Positions 12,999-26,065 of a DNA stretch of 64,000 bases are shown here, in pieces. The translations under genes and the position numbers were made by a program. The notes below the pieces were generated by a model. That model was not told where the DNA came from, made no database searches, and worked only from the letters and a program-made list of their open reading frames with translations. Positions within the stretch are counted from its first letter, which is position 1. Every line of letters starts with the position of its first letter. Source of the stretch: Ottelia alismoides (lineage: Eukaryota; Streptophyta; Magnoliopsida; Alismatales; Hydrocharitaceae); assembly GCA_037367405.1 (NCBI GenBank), contig JAZKJV010003278.1:729431-793430 (forward strand), written 5' to 3'.

Positions 12999-15297
12999 TC
13001 AAATGATTGTTAAGAGATGATCTCAAGCCTGAGAAGGAGATGGCAATCCTTTCTCTAGAGGCTGATATCTAACCGACCTCTTGATGCTGGACGTCTGTAT
13101 AGGAATAGAGATTCGAAGTTGTTAGATAAGTTAGGCTAGAGAGTTGACTTAACGAGATCAAGAAAACCAAAGACCTATGTCGTATGTTGCCACGATATAG
13201 GCACACATCCTTTGATCAAATACAGATGTGTTATTATATGTCTAAGCACATATGTTTGGTAGACCAATAGGTTGATGACCTAACCAAGGTCGATACACCG
13301 ACGACCTGGTGTGTATATGAGGGCATATGAGTAATACGATCTCTCAAAGGGATCATACAGGTTTACTTGTGAACTGGAAGACTTGAGCTCACTCATGAGG
13401 TATTGGGAATGATCAAATTCCATTCATGGTCGTCGTATTTTGGAAGCATGACAAGAATTTGTAGGCATGATATATGCTTTTGCAAAGCTTATGATCGATA
13501 CCAACTCCCAATGACCAAGAATGGGAAACTTGATGATGAAATCATCAATATGACAGTGTGAAATCGATCTATATCTTCAGGTTTATCATACGTCTTCCAG
13601 TGTGCAGGATGTAGAGGTATTAGGAATACCCGAGGGTGATGTGATCATGAATGATTGTATAATCATGATTCTTCCATTCCAAGGGAGTGATGAAATACGC
13701 CTGGATTTTAGTGACTCCTCTCATAGAGAAGTAATCTGATTTTAGTCCAAGTTTTGTACATTGATCTAAATAAGATTCAGATGCAATGAGAAGATTAGAT
13801 TTACGACCTTGATTAAATCATGCATATATGAGAGGTCCATGAGATCTGGATTTGAGATGTGATCTCAATACCCCAAGTCATTATACGTGGAATGTACAAT
13901 CGTCCTGTCCTTTTATCCAAGTATCTACGAAGAAACCACATTATTTTTGAAAGACTTCAAGAATAGTTCCATTGTTTAATTATATCTAAGCATTTAGAAA
14001 TGGATAACAAAATGTGATTTAATTATCTTTGAACAATGTAAATTTGATTAATATTATTTGAATGCATGAGAACGTTAATCCAATATAATTAAATCTGATT
14101 TAATTATTATAGATATGATAATGTGGATAGTACTATCCAATTATTCATATATATTATAAATGTGATTTATAATATATTAGAGAGAGACTATTGTGATTTA
14201 TATTTGTTAAATATTATTAATGTGAATGGGATTCAGAAGGGATGATTAATTGAAAATAAAATTTACATTTTATTTTGGGGTGTGAATGTGATTCACATTT
14301 TTCTAGTGGCATGGTTGCAATATTCACAAGATAATGATGAATTATTTTGTGAAATAATATACGACAAGTTTTGTTGTAAATCTTCGAGATAACATGAGAT
14401 AATGAGATCTCATGAGATATTGAGGAGATTGACCCATTCCACCATAAGAGGGTGGATGGCCACGAACTTCCATTAGGAGTGGGTGGTCGTCCCCTCCCCC
14501 CATTTTTTTAGGGATGAGGCCAATCTTCTTCCCCTTTATATCTAAGGTCAGTTGATTTGATTTGGATATAATTTATATTGATTTATCAATATATATTAAA
14601 TTAAATTAAATTAATTATTGTTGTGCTTTCACAACAAGATCTTGACCATTGAAAGAAACACAAATCAACTCATCCATTGATTTTGTGTTGTCCATGGATT
14701 GAGATCCATGGACTCCCAAAATCCTGTACAAGAAGGCGTACCCCTTGCTCTTTACAATTACAACAACAACACAACTCCGCTCTCTCTCCTTCTCACGCCA
14801 ACCTCTCTCTCTCTCTCCTTGAGTGGCTGTCCAGTCCATCCTTTGAGATGGTCGACGCCGTCGTTGCATCACCGTTGTACTGCCGCTTCAACAACTCATC
14901 GATCCCCGTCTTCTTTGGTGCCTTTCACTCGTGAAGAAGACGTTCGATCTCGTGAGATGAGATCGGGGGATCCATTGCTTTGATCAACGATTTGGATTGC
15001 GAGAAGCGTACGACCCATCTCCATGCTCGTAAGCGTCTACTCCAACGGATCGAACTTTAGATAGGAGGTATCTTATCATAGAGGCTCGATCACAACCATG
15101 CCACAAGAGGTATTCCTTTATCTACTATGTGGTTAGATGAAATGATCCAAGAAGTGTTCTTGGATCATGTGGTTTCATCGATTAATATTTTTAAATTCTG
15201 TTGCACCGAGCAACTAGTGTGACTTGTCACGCTTGATCATATATGATGTGATCCTCACAATTTCATGATGCATTTAAGGATTCTTACATATACTTCA
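12996..15297 (+). repeat. 5' LTR of the copia element, 5'-truncated
   Basis: Aligns over its length with 23435-25704, starting at CCGTCAA/TGATTGTTAAG. The TGTTGGA start seen in the 3' LTR is absent. It ends CTTCA at 15297, two bases before the primer site. It contains a (CT)n tract at about 14803-14818 and the palindromic pair TCCATGGA...TCCATGGA near 14693-14713. Where the solo LTR has a TATA box this copy reads CCTGTACAAG. Frames at 14615-14983 are not convincing genes. Confidence 0.85.
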
Positions 15298-15299
15298 AG

Positions 15300-15317
15300 T
15301 GGTATCAGATCCAGGTT
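15300..15317 (+). other. Primer binding site of the copia element
   Basis: TGGTATCAGATCC just downstream of the LTR end differs by one base from TGGTATCAGAGCC, the usual plant copia site that pairs with initiator tRNA-Met to start minus-strand synthesis. Confidence 0.9.
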
Positions 15318-15479
15318 GGAGGTTTTGGATACGATCTATAAACCTAGGATGACTTGAGCTCATTAGGGTTTGTGAAAATTTTATAGCATTTTATTCACGC
15401 AACCTTGTTTTATGAGTTTTTTCATCCCTGTTAATTTATTTAAACATAAAGTTATCACTTGGATTATGTTCTCCATTAA

Positions 15480-15745
15480 AAAAGAAAATCATGTTATTTG
15501 AGTTGCATGATTTGGAATCTGATTGCTCAAGTTATGATCATTTTAATGAACATGTATCCACTATTTCGGGGATAGCGAATCTTGACACAATTAAGTAGTT
15601 TATTATAGTTTTAAAAACCTATAAAAGAGTGCAAATTGCTGGATTCTATGTAAATCAAATTAACAAACTTTGGAAACTTATTTTGCATGACTTGGATTTA
15701 AATTTATTGAGATATGCTAATTTTAGCAAGTAAGGGTCATCACTG
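15480..15745 (+). pseudogene. copia gag N-terminal fragment
   Basis: A short plus frame starting after a run of A includes LFELHDLESDCSSYDHFNEH and then meets an in-frame stop at about 15594. The position, 180 bp after the primer site, and the style fit a copia Gag start, but no diagnostic motif is present. It is cut off at about 15750 by the inverted LTR. The call rests mainly on position. Confidence 0.4.
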
Positions 15746-16211
15746 GAAATTAAAGGATATGGAATAATCCTCAAGTGCATCACCGAAGTGTGATCGTCGT
15801 ATAGAATTTAATTTGTTTATGCGATGAAACCACATGATCCAAGAACGTTTCTCGGATCGTTTCATCTATAACCAAAACAAGTATAATGCAGTACCTCTTG
15901 AAGCGTGGTTGATCAAGTCCCTACGGAAAGAGACCTCCTGTCTCAAGTCCGATCGTCGGAGAAGTAGCTTGTGAGCGCAGGGATGAGTCGTGTGATCCTC
16001 GCAATCCAACAAGTTGATCCAAGCACGGTGAACTCCTGATCTCGTCGTACGAGATCAAACGTCTCCTTCGCGAGAGTAGTACTCCAAGAAGACGGAGAAC
16101 CGTAGAACATCGAAGAGGCGGTGCGGTGGCGTAGGCGACGATGATGATCTCCTCTAGGGTTTGGTGGACGGCCACCAAGTAGAGGGAGAGAGAGTTGGCA
16201 TGTGCGGAGAG

Positions 16212-16215
<4 letters not shown>

Positions 16216-16249
<34 letters not shown>
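16216..16249. repeat. (AG)17 microsatellite
   Basis: An uninterrupted AG run within the solo LTR. The same site is only about 8 CT units in the flanking LTRs (14803-14818, 25207-25222), so it has expanded in this copy. Confidence 0.9.
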
Positions 16250-16250
<1 letters not shown>

Positions 16251-16290
16251 TGCTTCCAAAAGCATGTACAAGAGAGCATGGTATGCCTCT

Positions 16291-16300
16291 CTATTTATAG
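16291..16300 (-). promoter_or_regulatory. TATA box of the solo copia LTR
   Basis: CTATAAATAG on the minus strand, followed by GAGAGGCATACC. The corresponding positions of the two flanking LTRs (near 14722 and 25138) have lost the TATA core. Confidence 0.6.
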
Positions 16301-18451
16301 GGTTTTAGGATCCATGGATCTCAATCCATGGGACATATAAAATCAATGGATGAGATTGATTTATATCAATCCAATGGTCAAGATTGTTGTTGAAAAAAAC
16401 CAGCAACTTATGATTTAATTTAGATCAAATATATTTGACTAATCAAATATACATCAATCCTAAAATTAAATCAATCAAATAAGGAAGCAATGACATGGAG
16501 ATTACATCTCCCATGTCAACATGGTGGACGGCCACCAATTCCATGTAGGACTTGGTAGCCGTCCACATGTTACCATGTGGAGGCAATCTCATGAGATTTC
16601 ATGAGATTGCATATCTCCATGTATTTCTCCTTTATTTAATCTCAACAACTTTTGTTGTGATTTATTCTCCAAAAAATAATTCATAATTAATTTTGAGAAT
16701 ATTTCAATCTTGCCATTGGAAAATTGTGAATCACATTCACAACCCAAAACAAAATATAATTTGCATTTTCAATTAATTAAACAATGTGTATCCAATACAC
16801 ATTAATAATTAATCAACAAATATAAATTATAAATAGCTCTCTCTAATACATTATAAATCACATTTATAATATATTACGAATAATTGGATATTAATCTCCA
16901 CATTATTCTTATCCATAATAATTAAATCACATTTAGTTATATTGGATAATTTCCACATACATCAAGATAATTAAATCACATTTAATAATCAATTTCTTAA
17001 TGCTCAGATCTTATGGAATTATTCTTGAACCCTTCAAGAATAATGCAATTTCTCCTCAAATACTTGGAGATAAGGATAGGGCGATTGTATTGTTCCACGT
17101 ATAGTGACTTGGATATTGAGATCATATCTCAAATCCAGATTCCATATACCTCTCATAGATGCTTGATTAAATCAAGTCCGTAAACCTATTCTTTGCATTG
17201 CATCTGAATCTCATTCAGATCAATGTCCAATACATGGACTAAGATTAGGTTACTTCTCTACTGAGAGGAGTCACTAAAATCTAGACCTGTTTCATCACTC
17301 CCTCAGAATGGAAGCGTCATGGTTATATAATCATTTTATGATCAAATCACCCTCAGGTATTCCCGATACCTGTACATCCTGCATACTGGAAGACTTATGA
17401 TCATCCTGAAGATATAGATCACTTTTACACTGTCATCTTCATGGTATGATCACGAAATTTCTCAATATTGGTCCTTGGGATTTGGTACAGATCATATGCT
17501 TTCACAAAGCATATATCTTACCTTTAAATTCATGTCATGCTTCCAAAGCATGACAACCATGCATGGAATTTGATCAGTCCCAATACCTCATGAGTGAGCT
17601 CATGTCTCCCGGTTCACAAGTGAACCTGTATGATCCCTTTGAGAGATTGTATTACTCATATGCCCTTACATGCACACCAGCTCGCTGGTGTCTAGACGTT
17701 GGTTAGGTCATCAACCTAATGGTCTGCCAAATGTACACACTCAGACATATAGCAATACATCTGTCTCTGGTCAGAGGATGTTTGCCTATGATGTGACAGT
17801 ATTCAACATAGATCTTTGGTTATCTCAATCTCGTTAAGTCAACCCATTGACTTAACTAAGCTGATACCTCCGAATCACTATTTCCATGTAGAGGACCTGC
17901 ATCAAGAGGTCGATCAGATATCAACCTAATGAGAAAGGATTTCCATCTTCTACTCAGGCTGGAGATCATCACTTGATAATTATTTGACGATGCTTGATGA
18001 GTCCTCTATCTAAGTCCTTAGATATTCATCCAAGCATCAACCTCTATAATTCATTTAATGAATCAACAGTTGTGTAATTATCAAGTTCGTCATGGTACAT
18101 ATCCCATATTGTACAGAGGGACCTTATAGTGCATTCATTCAATCAATTTTAGAAAGGGAGTGAAACACAATCATTAACTTTTATTGATAAATCATTTATT
18201 ACAATAACATTTATTACAGGAATGGTTCGCCTCGGGCTCACATTGCTAACGGAAATTACATTCCTAATCAAGAACCATGTGATTGCCATTTAATCAATTA
18301 GTGAAATTAATGATTAATTTCCTGAAATATTTATTAATGAATATTTTGTGAAATATTTAATAATGATTATTTCCTTAAAGGATATTGCCTTAACCGATAA
18401 TATTAGATATGTTATAGATCACAAATTGGTTACATGATCCTCTTTCCAACA

Positions 18452-20240
18452 AACAAACTTGCGTGAATAGGATTGGGAATTTGTTTAGCAAATTCCCTTA
18501 TAATATAAATCAAAATGGTTTTGATCATTATTATATGGTATAACTTCGGTTGAAAAACCTATTATCATCTCAAGTACAAAATGATCAATTGGCATTATCC
18601 TTACCTGAGGTGGATATGGTGTCTAGTCAGGGAGCGTTGGAGTAGCAGGTTGCTCCGTGAGCAGTCTATCCCACTCCCGTCGGTACTGGCCATGACAACC
18701 GATAGGAAAGGGATAATGCTTGAAGGGATCATGATGTTTTTTCTAATTATTAAAATTCGAATAATACGTATTTGAGATACTACCATATTTCAAGTAATAA
18801 TAAAGAATGTTTATTGGATATTAATTGGATCATTGATTTAATATGATTAGATTAATTAAAATCCAATTGAAATTAAAATACTCTATTATTTATAGAGTTG
18901 TATTTTCCTTAGAAGAATTAATCATAATGAAAATGATTCATAATGATTAATTAGAATTTGAACATGATATGGAGGATCTCATAAGTGACATCCATGATCT
19001 CCCATCAAGGCGAAGGGTTCCGTTGCCATGGATTGTTGTAGGAGATGCTTTTCCAAATTGACAACTCTTTCATACAAGCACATCTGGATCAAGCTCTTTG
19101 CTTCTCAAAAGAGTAAGGTGGTATGCATAGTGACCCCAATATCGGGCCCTCATATTATTGGGGCGATGTTGGATTGCATATAGCGAGTTCTAATCCTATT
19201 GATAGTTGGTTCAATTAACGATGGGTCAACATCACTTTAGGAGTGGTGGGATCAGATGTTATAGACCACATTGGGAATGCAAGTTGGACTTGCAAGGCGG
19301 GATGTGTTCTCGCTTCTTTTTATACGAGTTATAGGTTCTCATATTTTTGGGATGTGACAAAGATAAGAAAGGAGATTCCAGATCTTGACCGAGATATAAT
19401 GGTAAGTATGTTTCTTACATTGAAAGTGATTAAGGGAATGAACTTTCAGTGTTGACAAGGCAGGACAACTTTGATATAAAAATTACTAAATCAAGGTAAA
19501 TAATTAAAATATATATATGCGAATTTCTTATTTCAGATAATCGTTCGTTAAACCCACTTAATACTATACTCAATAATAACCAGTAAAATAACTTGGATTG
19601 GATCCATGATAAAGATATTGTACTTGCAGTTGGACACATATTGTATGTGGTTGCAATGTAAAGTTTCCTCATAATAATGAGGAATGGCAATTAAATAGGC
19701 AATATGACAACAATCTGGGGTTTGTGTGTCTCTATAGTCTTAGTCTCTCATCGAATGTACTTTGGAAGTGACATGTCGACGATGATCATAGCTGTCATAC
19801 AGTCCTTATAAAATCTAAGAAGATGTTCTGGCAAACATATGTGCTTTAGACATTTAATCATGAATGACATGGTTCACTACATCATGCAGAATGGTGGCTA
19901 TATAAGAGATGATGTATTCAAAATGTTTCACTACCTACCTGAACCTAAGTCGTTAAGAGTTAAGAAGTATGTAGATATGATGAGTGTCATCATTCTACTA
20001 TCTATACTCAAGTCATTCAAGAAGCTTTATAATGCTCATATTGTATGAATTAAATGAAGAATTTATAGATGTTGAAATACTCTTATATTGAAATCTTTTG
20101 AATTCAACATAAGAGATTCTTTGTCTTAAGTAATGGTTGTTTATAGATGAAGGGAGCGTAGTGGAAGCATGGGTCAGACCCAAGTTAGAAGGAAAGTTAA
20201 AGAGTTGACTATACTTCTATAGTTTCCATACATATGACAT
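18452..20240 (+). other. Copia internal region, unrecognised
   Basis: By position this is the Gag-coding region of the copia element after the solo LTR. No motif can be read. It contains a perfect 9-bp hairpin (GGGAATTTG/CAAATTCCC, about 18475-18497) and weak frames at 19243-19455 and 19839-20048 that resemble nothing I know. An older insertion hidden here is possible. Confidence 0.4.
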
Positions 20241-20760
20241 CCAGAGAGTTGGATGAATGCCAATACTGCAATAAGACGACGTATTGATAATATGACTATC
20301 TAGACTATCTAGGATCCTTAGAGAATGACTCGGATAGTGAATAGGAATAATCTACTTGTAATCATTGAAATTGACTTTCTTATTTGATAAGATCAAAATC
20401 TAATAATTGTATCTCATTCTTCTAATAACATTTGCAATTGGTTGCATATATTTTAGAAGACTATGAAATTTGATCTTAAGGTTTAATAGTCATCCACATG
20501 GATGTTGATGCAATTGTTGCAACAACCTCTATTGGATAAATGCACTTCATATTTTAAGTGGGAGAGCCCTTAGTCTTAGAGAATGTCTCTATGACCTATA
20601 TATTAGAATACACTAATTGTTTATTTCTAAATGTTGGAAATAAACATGAATTTTGTAATAGACCTATTATAAAGAGTTATGATGGAAAAAGTTTCAGATA
20701 GAAATCTGTCATCTAGAGGACTCTACTAAATTAGAACATTAATGAATGCTTCATTAACAC
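20241..20760 (+). pseudogene. copia Gag zinc knuckle and protease region remnant
   Basis: DECQYCNKTTY (20252-20284) matches the start of the Gag CCHC knuckle (C-x2-C-x4-H-x4-C), with Tyr at the His position and a stop right after. Intact knuckles bind RNA during packaging. About 300 bp on, the spacing and the ENVLYVP-like words fit the protease-integrase linker, but the DTGA active site is not found. Multiple stops. Confidence 0.5.
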
Positions 20761-20825
20761 TTCTAAATACTGAAAATTAAACTTTCTAAGATAAATAAGA
20801 GGATGTAGATCATTTGACAATGATC

Positions 20826-21390
20826 TGGCATCAAGCCTTGGACATATGTCTGTTGATGAGATGAATGGACTAGTAAGATATTGAACTTTAGATTGTTTAA
20901 AGGTTCAAAACTTACATACTTGTGAATATTGTATTCAAAGAAAGATGTCCAATACACTCTTTTATGAGAATAGTGTAAGATGTCAATGTATTCAAGATCT
21001 CATACAAATTGATGTAAGTGGATCATCAATATGATAATGAACATTAATGATTTGTGATATCATTCGATGATTATTTGTAATATGAGATTTCTTCCCTTCA
21101 CCTTAGAAAGCTTTGAAATGTTCAAAGATTTCACGAATTTTTGTTTAGGACCAAAGTTTGAAGGAAGATGAAAATGAATTTAATCTAACCTAGGTAGAAA
21201 GTACCTATTAGACGAATTCAAAGAATACCTTTTAGAGAAAGGAATATCATTCCTATCTCAATCTTCCTAATGCACCTAAACTCAATAGAGTCGTAGGGAG
21301 ATACAGTTGGATCATGTGTGATATGATCTGATCAATGATTAATCTCAGCATAATTATTTCTTAGTTTCCAGGTATATATATGTAATAGAG
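20826..21390 (+). pseudogene. copia integrase remnant
   Basis: The GAG-pre-integrase zinc site is visible: WH then LGHMSVDEMNGLVRY, and HTCEYCIQRKM (the two His and two Cys). One base is lost between WH and LGH. DLIQIDVSGS follows, which is the LxxIHxDVxGP start of the integrase core, then FEMFKDF and NAPKLNRVVGRYSW, the decayed TPQxNGVxERxNRT motif. Integrase lying before RT identifies copia. Stops in several places make it inactive. Confidence 0.75.
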
Positions 21391-21911
21391 ACTACAGTAT
21401 ATAATATTAATAAGATTTCATGCAGATCTAAACCCGAAAACCCTCATAAGCTATGGTTTTGAACCTAGCCTAGTGTTGGAAACTTCAGTAATTAGGGTTA
21501 CTTGGTCCACAACATTGTCATGGATGGCTGTAAACTGGAATGTAGCACAAGAGAGTGCTACTTCATTAGGAAAATAAAGAAAGGTATTGGATACTTGCTT
21601 TATAAACTTGATAATCAAGATGAAAATGAAGTGAATGAACTCATTTAGTCCTGAGAAGATGATGAGGCTCCTTAAATAGGAAACTAAAAGGACTATTAAA
21701 GATGGAACACTTAATATCTCTTCAAATGAGTTTCAGGATGGATTCCATGTGCCAGAGAAATCGAACATTGATCGAACTTCATATGATGAAGCTTCTGAAG
21801 ATCATGACATGGAAAGATGGATGTTAGTAGTAAAGTCTAAAATAGACTTCATATACAAGTGTTGTATATGGATCCTTGATGATTAACCTATAAGGGTAAA
21901 TCTATTAAGTG

Positions 21912-22400
21912 TAAATGGATCTTCAAGAGAAAGAGGGAACTTTATGAGAATGTACATACCTTCAAAGTACAGCTCGTATCCACAAGATACATACCAAAGA
22001 GAACATATCACTTGCGATGAGACTTTCTCTTTAGTGACCATGCTTAAATTATCAGAATATTGCAAACTATTGCTACACAACTTGACTTTGGCATCTTCAA
22101 GATAGAAGTCCATATTGCATTCCTCTATGAATACCTTTATGAGAATATTCATATGAAGTAGCCACATGGCTTCATGGTTGATCATATCACGGTGTACAAG
22201 CTAAGGAACTCCATCTATGGACTCAAATAAGCTTCTTGTATTTGGAACATTGAATTTGATGAAATAATAAATGTTATTATTTCAGATAGAATCTTGATGA
22301 ACCGTGTGAAGCTTAGTGGGAGCGTCATTGTGTTCATCGTGCTAAATGTAGATAATATCCAAATCGTTTGGAATGATATAAGGATAATAATAAGTATTTT
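21912..22400 (+). pseudogene. copia reverse transcriptase remnant
   Basis: The frame gives KWIFKRKRELYENVHTFKVQ, then FGIFKIEVHIAFLYEYLYEN (decayed QMDVKTAFLNGxL, with the catalytic Asp of the first motif replaced by Glu), RNSIYGLK-ASCIWN, and LNVDNI where active enzymes have YVDDI. RT copies element RNA into cDNA. Loss of the second Asp of the YxDD motif and in-frame stops make this copy dead. Confidence 0.85.
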
Positions 22401-22599
22401 ATTGACTGGCTATTCCATACATTGAGATATGATCTTAAGGATACATCTTAGATCTTAGTTCTGAAGTTGTTCAGAAGCAAAGAAAAGATGGTATTGCGAC
22501 TGTTACATTAGTGGTACACCTTGGACATTTCCATTTTCAAGAAAATTCCAAGAAAGGTTTACTTCCCTTATGATATGGTACAGACCTATCTGAAGGGAT

Positions 22600-23190
22600 A
22601 ACACCTCAAAGAGTTGAGGAAGTAAATGCTAAAAATGATTGCTCTTGTGCATCAGTTATGAGAAGCCGTATGTATGCTAGATGTGTACAAAAGCCAGATG
22701 TCTGCCATGCAGTGGGAGTAGTAAATTATTGCTAATCCTACTATGGATATAAAATACTTAGTTGCAATAATAACCATATCTTCAAAGATGACAAGATTTT
22801 AGAGATAGTGGTATCTAAGTCTTATCTTCAAAGAACTTAAGACTTTATAGATTGTAATCTAAATGGTCTTAACTGCGGTTACCTTAAGAGATAGAGATAT
22901 CCAGGAATAAGGGTATTCTGATAAGGATAATGGAAATTAAATTCAGGTTATAATAATTGAGGTGTAGTGTCAAGGACACTATAACTAACAAGTGTGAGTA
23001 TTGGTTGCATAAGATGCAACATTTGCATTGGATGAGAGCACTATTACTAGGAGATATGCAAGTATCGTAAAAGGACTTGGCATAGTCTCTCGAAAACAGA
23101 GTGAGTGATCAGCTTACCTAGCTATATTAAATAGCTTATGATTGTTACATGAGTGAGTGTTTAAAGACTAGCGAATTAATGGATCTTTTG
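22600..23190 (+). pseudogene. copia RT/RNase H connection and RNase H remnant
   Basis: A plus frame near 22650-22735 reads RSRMYARCVQKPDVCHAVG, the decayed copia YASxxGSLMYAxxCTRPDIxxAVG motif at the end of RT. The following 450 bp up to the polypurine tract holds the RNase H position but only scattered words (LDESTITRRYA-like) remain. Confidence 0.65.
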
Positions 23191-23192
23191 GC

Positions 23193-23203
23193 AAGTGGGA
23201 GAT
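23193..23203 (+). other. Polypurine tract of the copia element
   Basis: AAGTGGGAGAT directly precedes the TGTTGGA start of the 3' LTR, as in many plant copia elements. It primes plus-strand synthesis. Confidence 0.85.
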
Positions 23204-25704
23204 TGTTGGACATGCGAGCCCATGAAGAGCTATTATGCAATAAATGTTATTGCAAATATCATTCTCTGATCTGAAATGAAGAATAAGTAATTTGCATAAT
23301 AGGTTCCTTAGTACAATCAGGGTTATGTACAATGACTATCTTAATGATTACACAATTGTTGATTCAATAATTGAATCATAGTGGCTGGTGCTTGGATGAA
23401 TATGTAAGGAGTTAGATTGAGGACTCATTAAGAACCGTCAAGTGATTGTTAAGAGATGATCTCTAGCCTAAGAAGGAGATGTCAGTTCGTTCTCAAAAGG
23501 TCGATATCTAACTGACCACTTGATGCAGGTCCTCTGCATAAGAATAGAGATTTGGAAGTGATAAATAAGTTAGGTCAAAGAGTTGACTTAATGAGATCGA
23601 GATAACCAAAGACTCATGTCGTATGTTGCCAAAATATAATCACACATCCTCTGACCAAAGTCAGATGTGTTATTATATGTCTAAGTATGTATATTTGGTA
23701 GACCAATAGGTTGATGACCTAACCAAGGTCTATTCACCGACGAGTTGGTGTGTATATGAGGGCATATAAGTAGTATGATCTCTCAAAGGGGTCATACAAG
23801 TTCACTTGTGAATCAGAAGACATGAGCTCACTCATGAGGTATTGGGACTGATCAAATTCCATGCATGGTTGTCGTTCTTTGGAAGCATGACAAGAATTTG
23901 TAGGCATCATATATGCTTTTGCAAAGCTTATGATCGATACCAACTCCCAAAGACCAATAGTGGGAAACTTGATGATGAAACCATAAAGATGACAGTGTGA
24001 AATCGATCTATATCTTCGTGTTTATCTTGTGTCTTCCAGTATGCAGGATGTACATGTATTAGGAATATATGAGGGTGATGTGATCATAAATGATTGCATA
24101 ACCATGATGCTTCCATTCCAAGGGAGTGATGAAATAGGTCTGGATTTTAGTGAATCCTCTCAGTAGAAAAGTAATCTTATCTTGGTCCAAGTGTTGTACA
24201 TTGCTCTGAATCAGATTCAGATGCAATGAGAAGATTAGATTTACAGCCTTGATTAAATCAAGCATATATGAGAGGTCCATGAGATCTGGATTTGAGATAT
24301 GATCTCAATATCCAAGTCACTCTACGTGGAACATACAATCGTCTTATCCTTATCTCCACCTATCTACGGAGAAAGCACATTATTCTTAAAAGAGTTCAAG
24401 AATAATTCCATTGTTGAATTATATCTAAGCATTGAGAAATGTATAATTAAATGTGATTTAATTATCATGAATAATGTGAATTTGATTCATATTATTTGAA
24501 TGCATGAGAATGATAATCCAATATAATTAAATGTGATTTAATTATTATTAATATGAATAATGTCGATAACATAATCCAATTATTCATATATATTATAAAT
24601 GTGATTTATAATATATTACAAAGAGAATATTGTGATTTATATTTGTTAATTAATTATTAATGTGAATTGGATTCACATTAAATGATTAATTAAAAATATA
24701 ATTTACATTTTGTTTTGGGGTGTGAATGTGATTCACTTTTTCAAATGGCATGATTGCAATAATCACAAGATATTTCTGAATTATTTTGTGAAATAATTTA
24801 CAACAAGTATTGTTGTTAACCTTGGAGATATCATGAGATAATGAGGAGATTGACCCATTCCACCAGAAGAGGGAGGACAACCTTCGACTTCCATTAGGAG
24901 TGGGTGGTCGTCCCCCCCCCCCTTTTAGGATGAGGCCAATCTTCTTCCCCTTTATCTCTATGGTCACATGATTTGATTTGGAATTAATTTATACTTATTT
25001 ATCAATATATATTAATTTAAATTAAATTAATTATTATCATGTTTTCACAACAAGATCTTCGCCATTGAAAGAAACACAAATCAATATCATCCATTGATTT
25101 TGTGTTGTCCATGGATTGAGATCCATGGACTCCCAAAATCCTAATAAGAAGAGGCACCCCTTGCTCTTCACAGTTACAACAATCTCCCTCTCTCCTTCTC
25201 ACACCAACCTCTCTCTCTCTCTCCTTGAGTGGCCATCCACTCCATCCATAAAAAGAAGGTTACTACCGTCATCGCATTGTTGTTGTGCTGCCACTTTGAC
25301 AACTCTTGGATATCCATCTTCTTTTGTGCATCTCGCTCATGAAGAAGATGTTCGATCTCGTGAGACGAGATCAGGAGATCCATTGCTTAGATAAACGACT
25401 TGGATTACGAGAAGCACACGACTCATCTCCGTGCTTGCAAGCGTCTCCTCTGTCGGATTGGACTTGAGATAGGAGGTCTCTTCTCTCAGAGGCTCGATCA
25501 CAAACACACTACAAGAGGTATTCCACATCAACTATGTGTTTAGATGAAACGATCCAAGAAGTGTTCTTGGATCATGTGGTTTCATCGATTAAAATTTTTA
25601 AATTTCATTGCACCGAGCAACTAGTACGACTAGTCGCTCTCGATCGTATATGATGCCATTGCCACGCTTTCATGATATGCTTAAGGATTCTTCCATATCC
25701 TTAT
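23204..25704 (+). repeat. 3' LTR of the copia element
   Basis: Starts TGTTGGACATGCGAGCCC and ends at about 25704 in ATATCCTTA, aligned with the 5' LTR end. It is about 2.5 kb long and aligns with 12996-15297 from 23435 on. The sequence next to it on the right is gypsy RT of copy C. Includes a (CT)n tract (25207-25222) and a C10 run near 24912. Confidence 0.85.
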
Positions 25705-26065
25705 GTTGGCAAAAACGACAAACATGCATCTTTGGAATGTAGCGGGTGTGTTACATAATCTAAAGCGTATCCTCTTGAAATCATATTTATTGAATGGACA
25801 GGTAGAAATCATTTTCTATTTATCCTTAGGGTTGATTATGACTTGGTTATACCTTAAGTACCCATCTAAGAAGCAAAAGAATATCTCCCTTCTAACATTT
25901 CAAGCACTTGATTAATAAAAAGCAAGAGGAAAGAGATCCTTCTTGGTCATTGTTCAAGCGCTTGTAATCAACACAAACGCTCCATAATGTAGGTACTCGG
26001 GTAGTGATCTCCTCTCCTTTGTCATTAGTAACCACCATAATTCTGAATTTCTGGCATTACTTTAT
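25705..26065 (-). pseudogene. Ty3/gypsy RT fragment (rest of copy C)
   Basis: The minus strand from about 25740 reads TFQRCM, the motif just before the FMDD active site, and extends upstream through the region that pairs with 41215-41560 (D) and 54660-55000 (A), including the VCxDYRxLN-coding stretch and ATRVPT-like sequence. The gene is cut on the left by the copia LTR, immediately before the catalytic motif, and on the right by mitochondrial-like DNA. Stops are present. Confidence 0.75.

Larger units (their letters stand above)
15750..18451 (-). repeat. Inverted solo LTR of a related copia element
   Basis: Reads on the minus strand from TGTTGGA (18451 downward) to a decayed end near 15750. 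It aligns in reverse with both flanking copia LTRs, including the shared GAGCCC and AATAAATGTTATTG start region, the TCCATGGATTGAGATCCATGG segment and the GGATCATGTGGTTTCATCG end. Neither a polypurine tract next to 18452 nor a TGGTATCAGA site next to 15750 is present, so this is a solo LTR. No clear target-site duplication is seen. It carries about 200 bp near its start that the 3' LTR lacks. Confidence 0.75.
12996..25704 (+). mobile_element. Ty1/copia element nested in gypsy copy C
   Basis: A plus-strand copia retrotransposon with two LTRs (12996-15297 and 23204-25704) and a primer site (15300). Degraded gag, integrase, reverse transcriptase and RNase H follow in that order; integrase before RT is the copia arrangement. 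A polypurine tract lies at 23193. The first 231 bp of the 5' LTR are missing. An inverted LTR of a related element (about 15750-18451) sits inside. All coding parts have stops and frameshifts. Lineage within copia cannot be assigned from these remnants. Confidence 0.85.
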
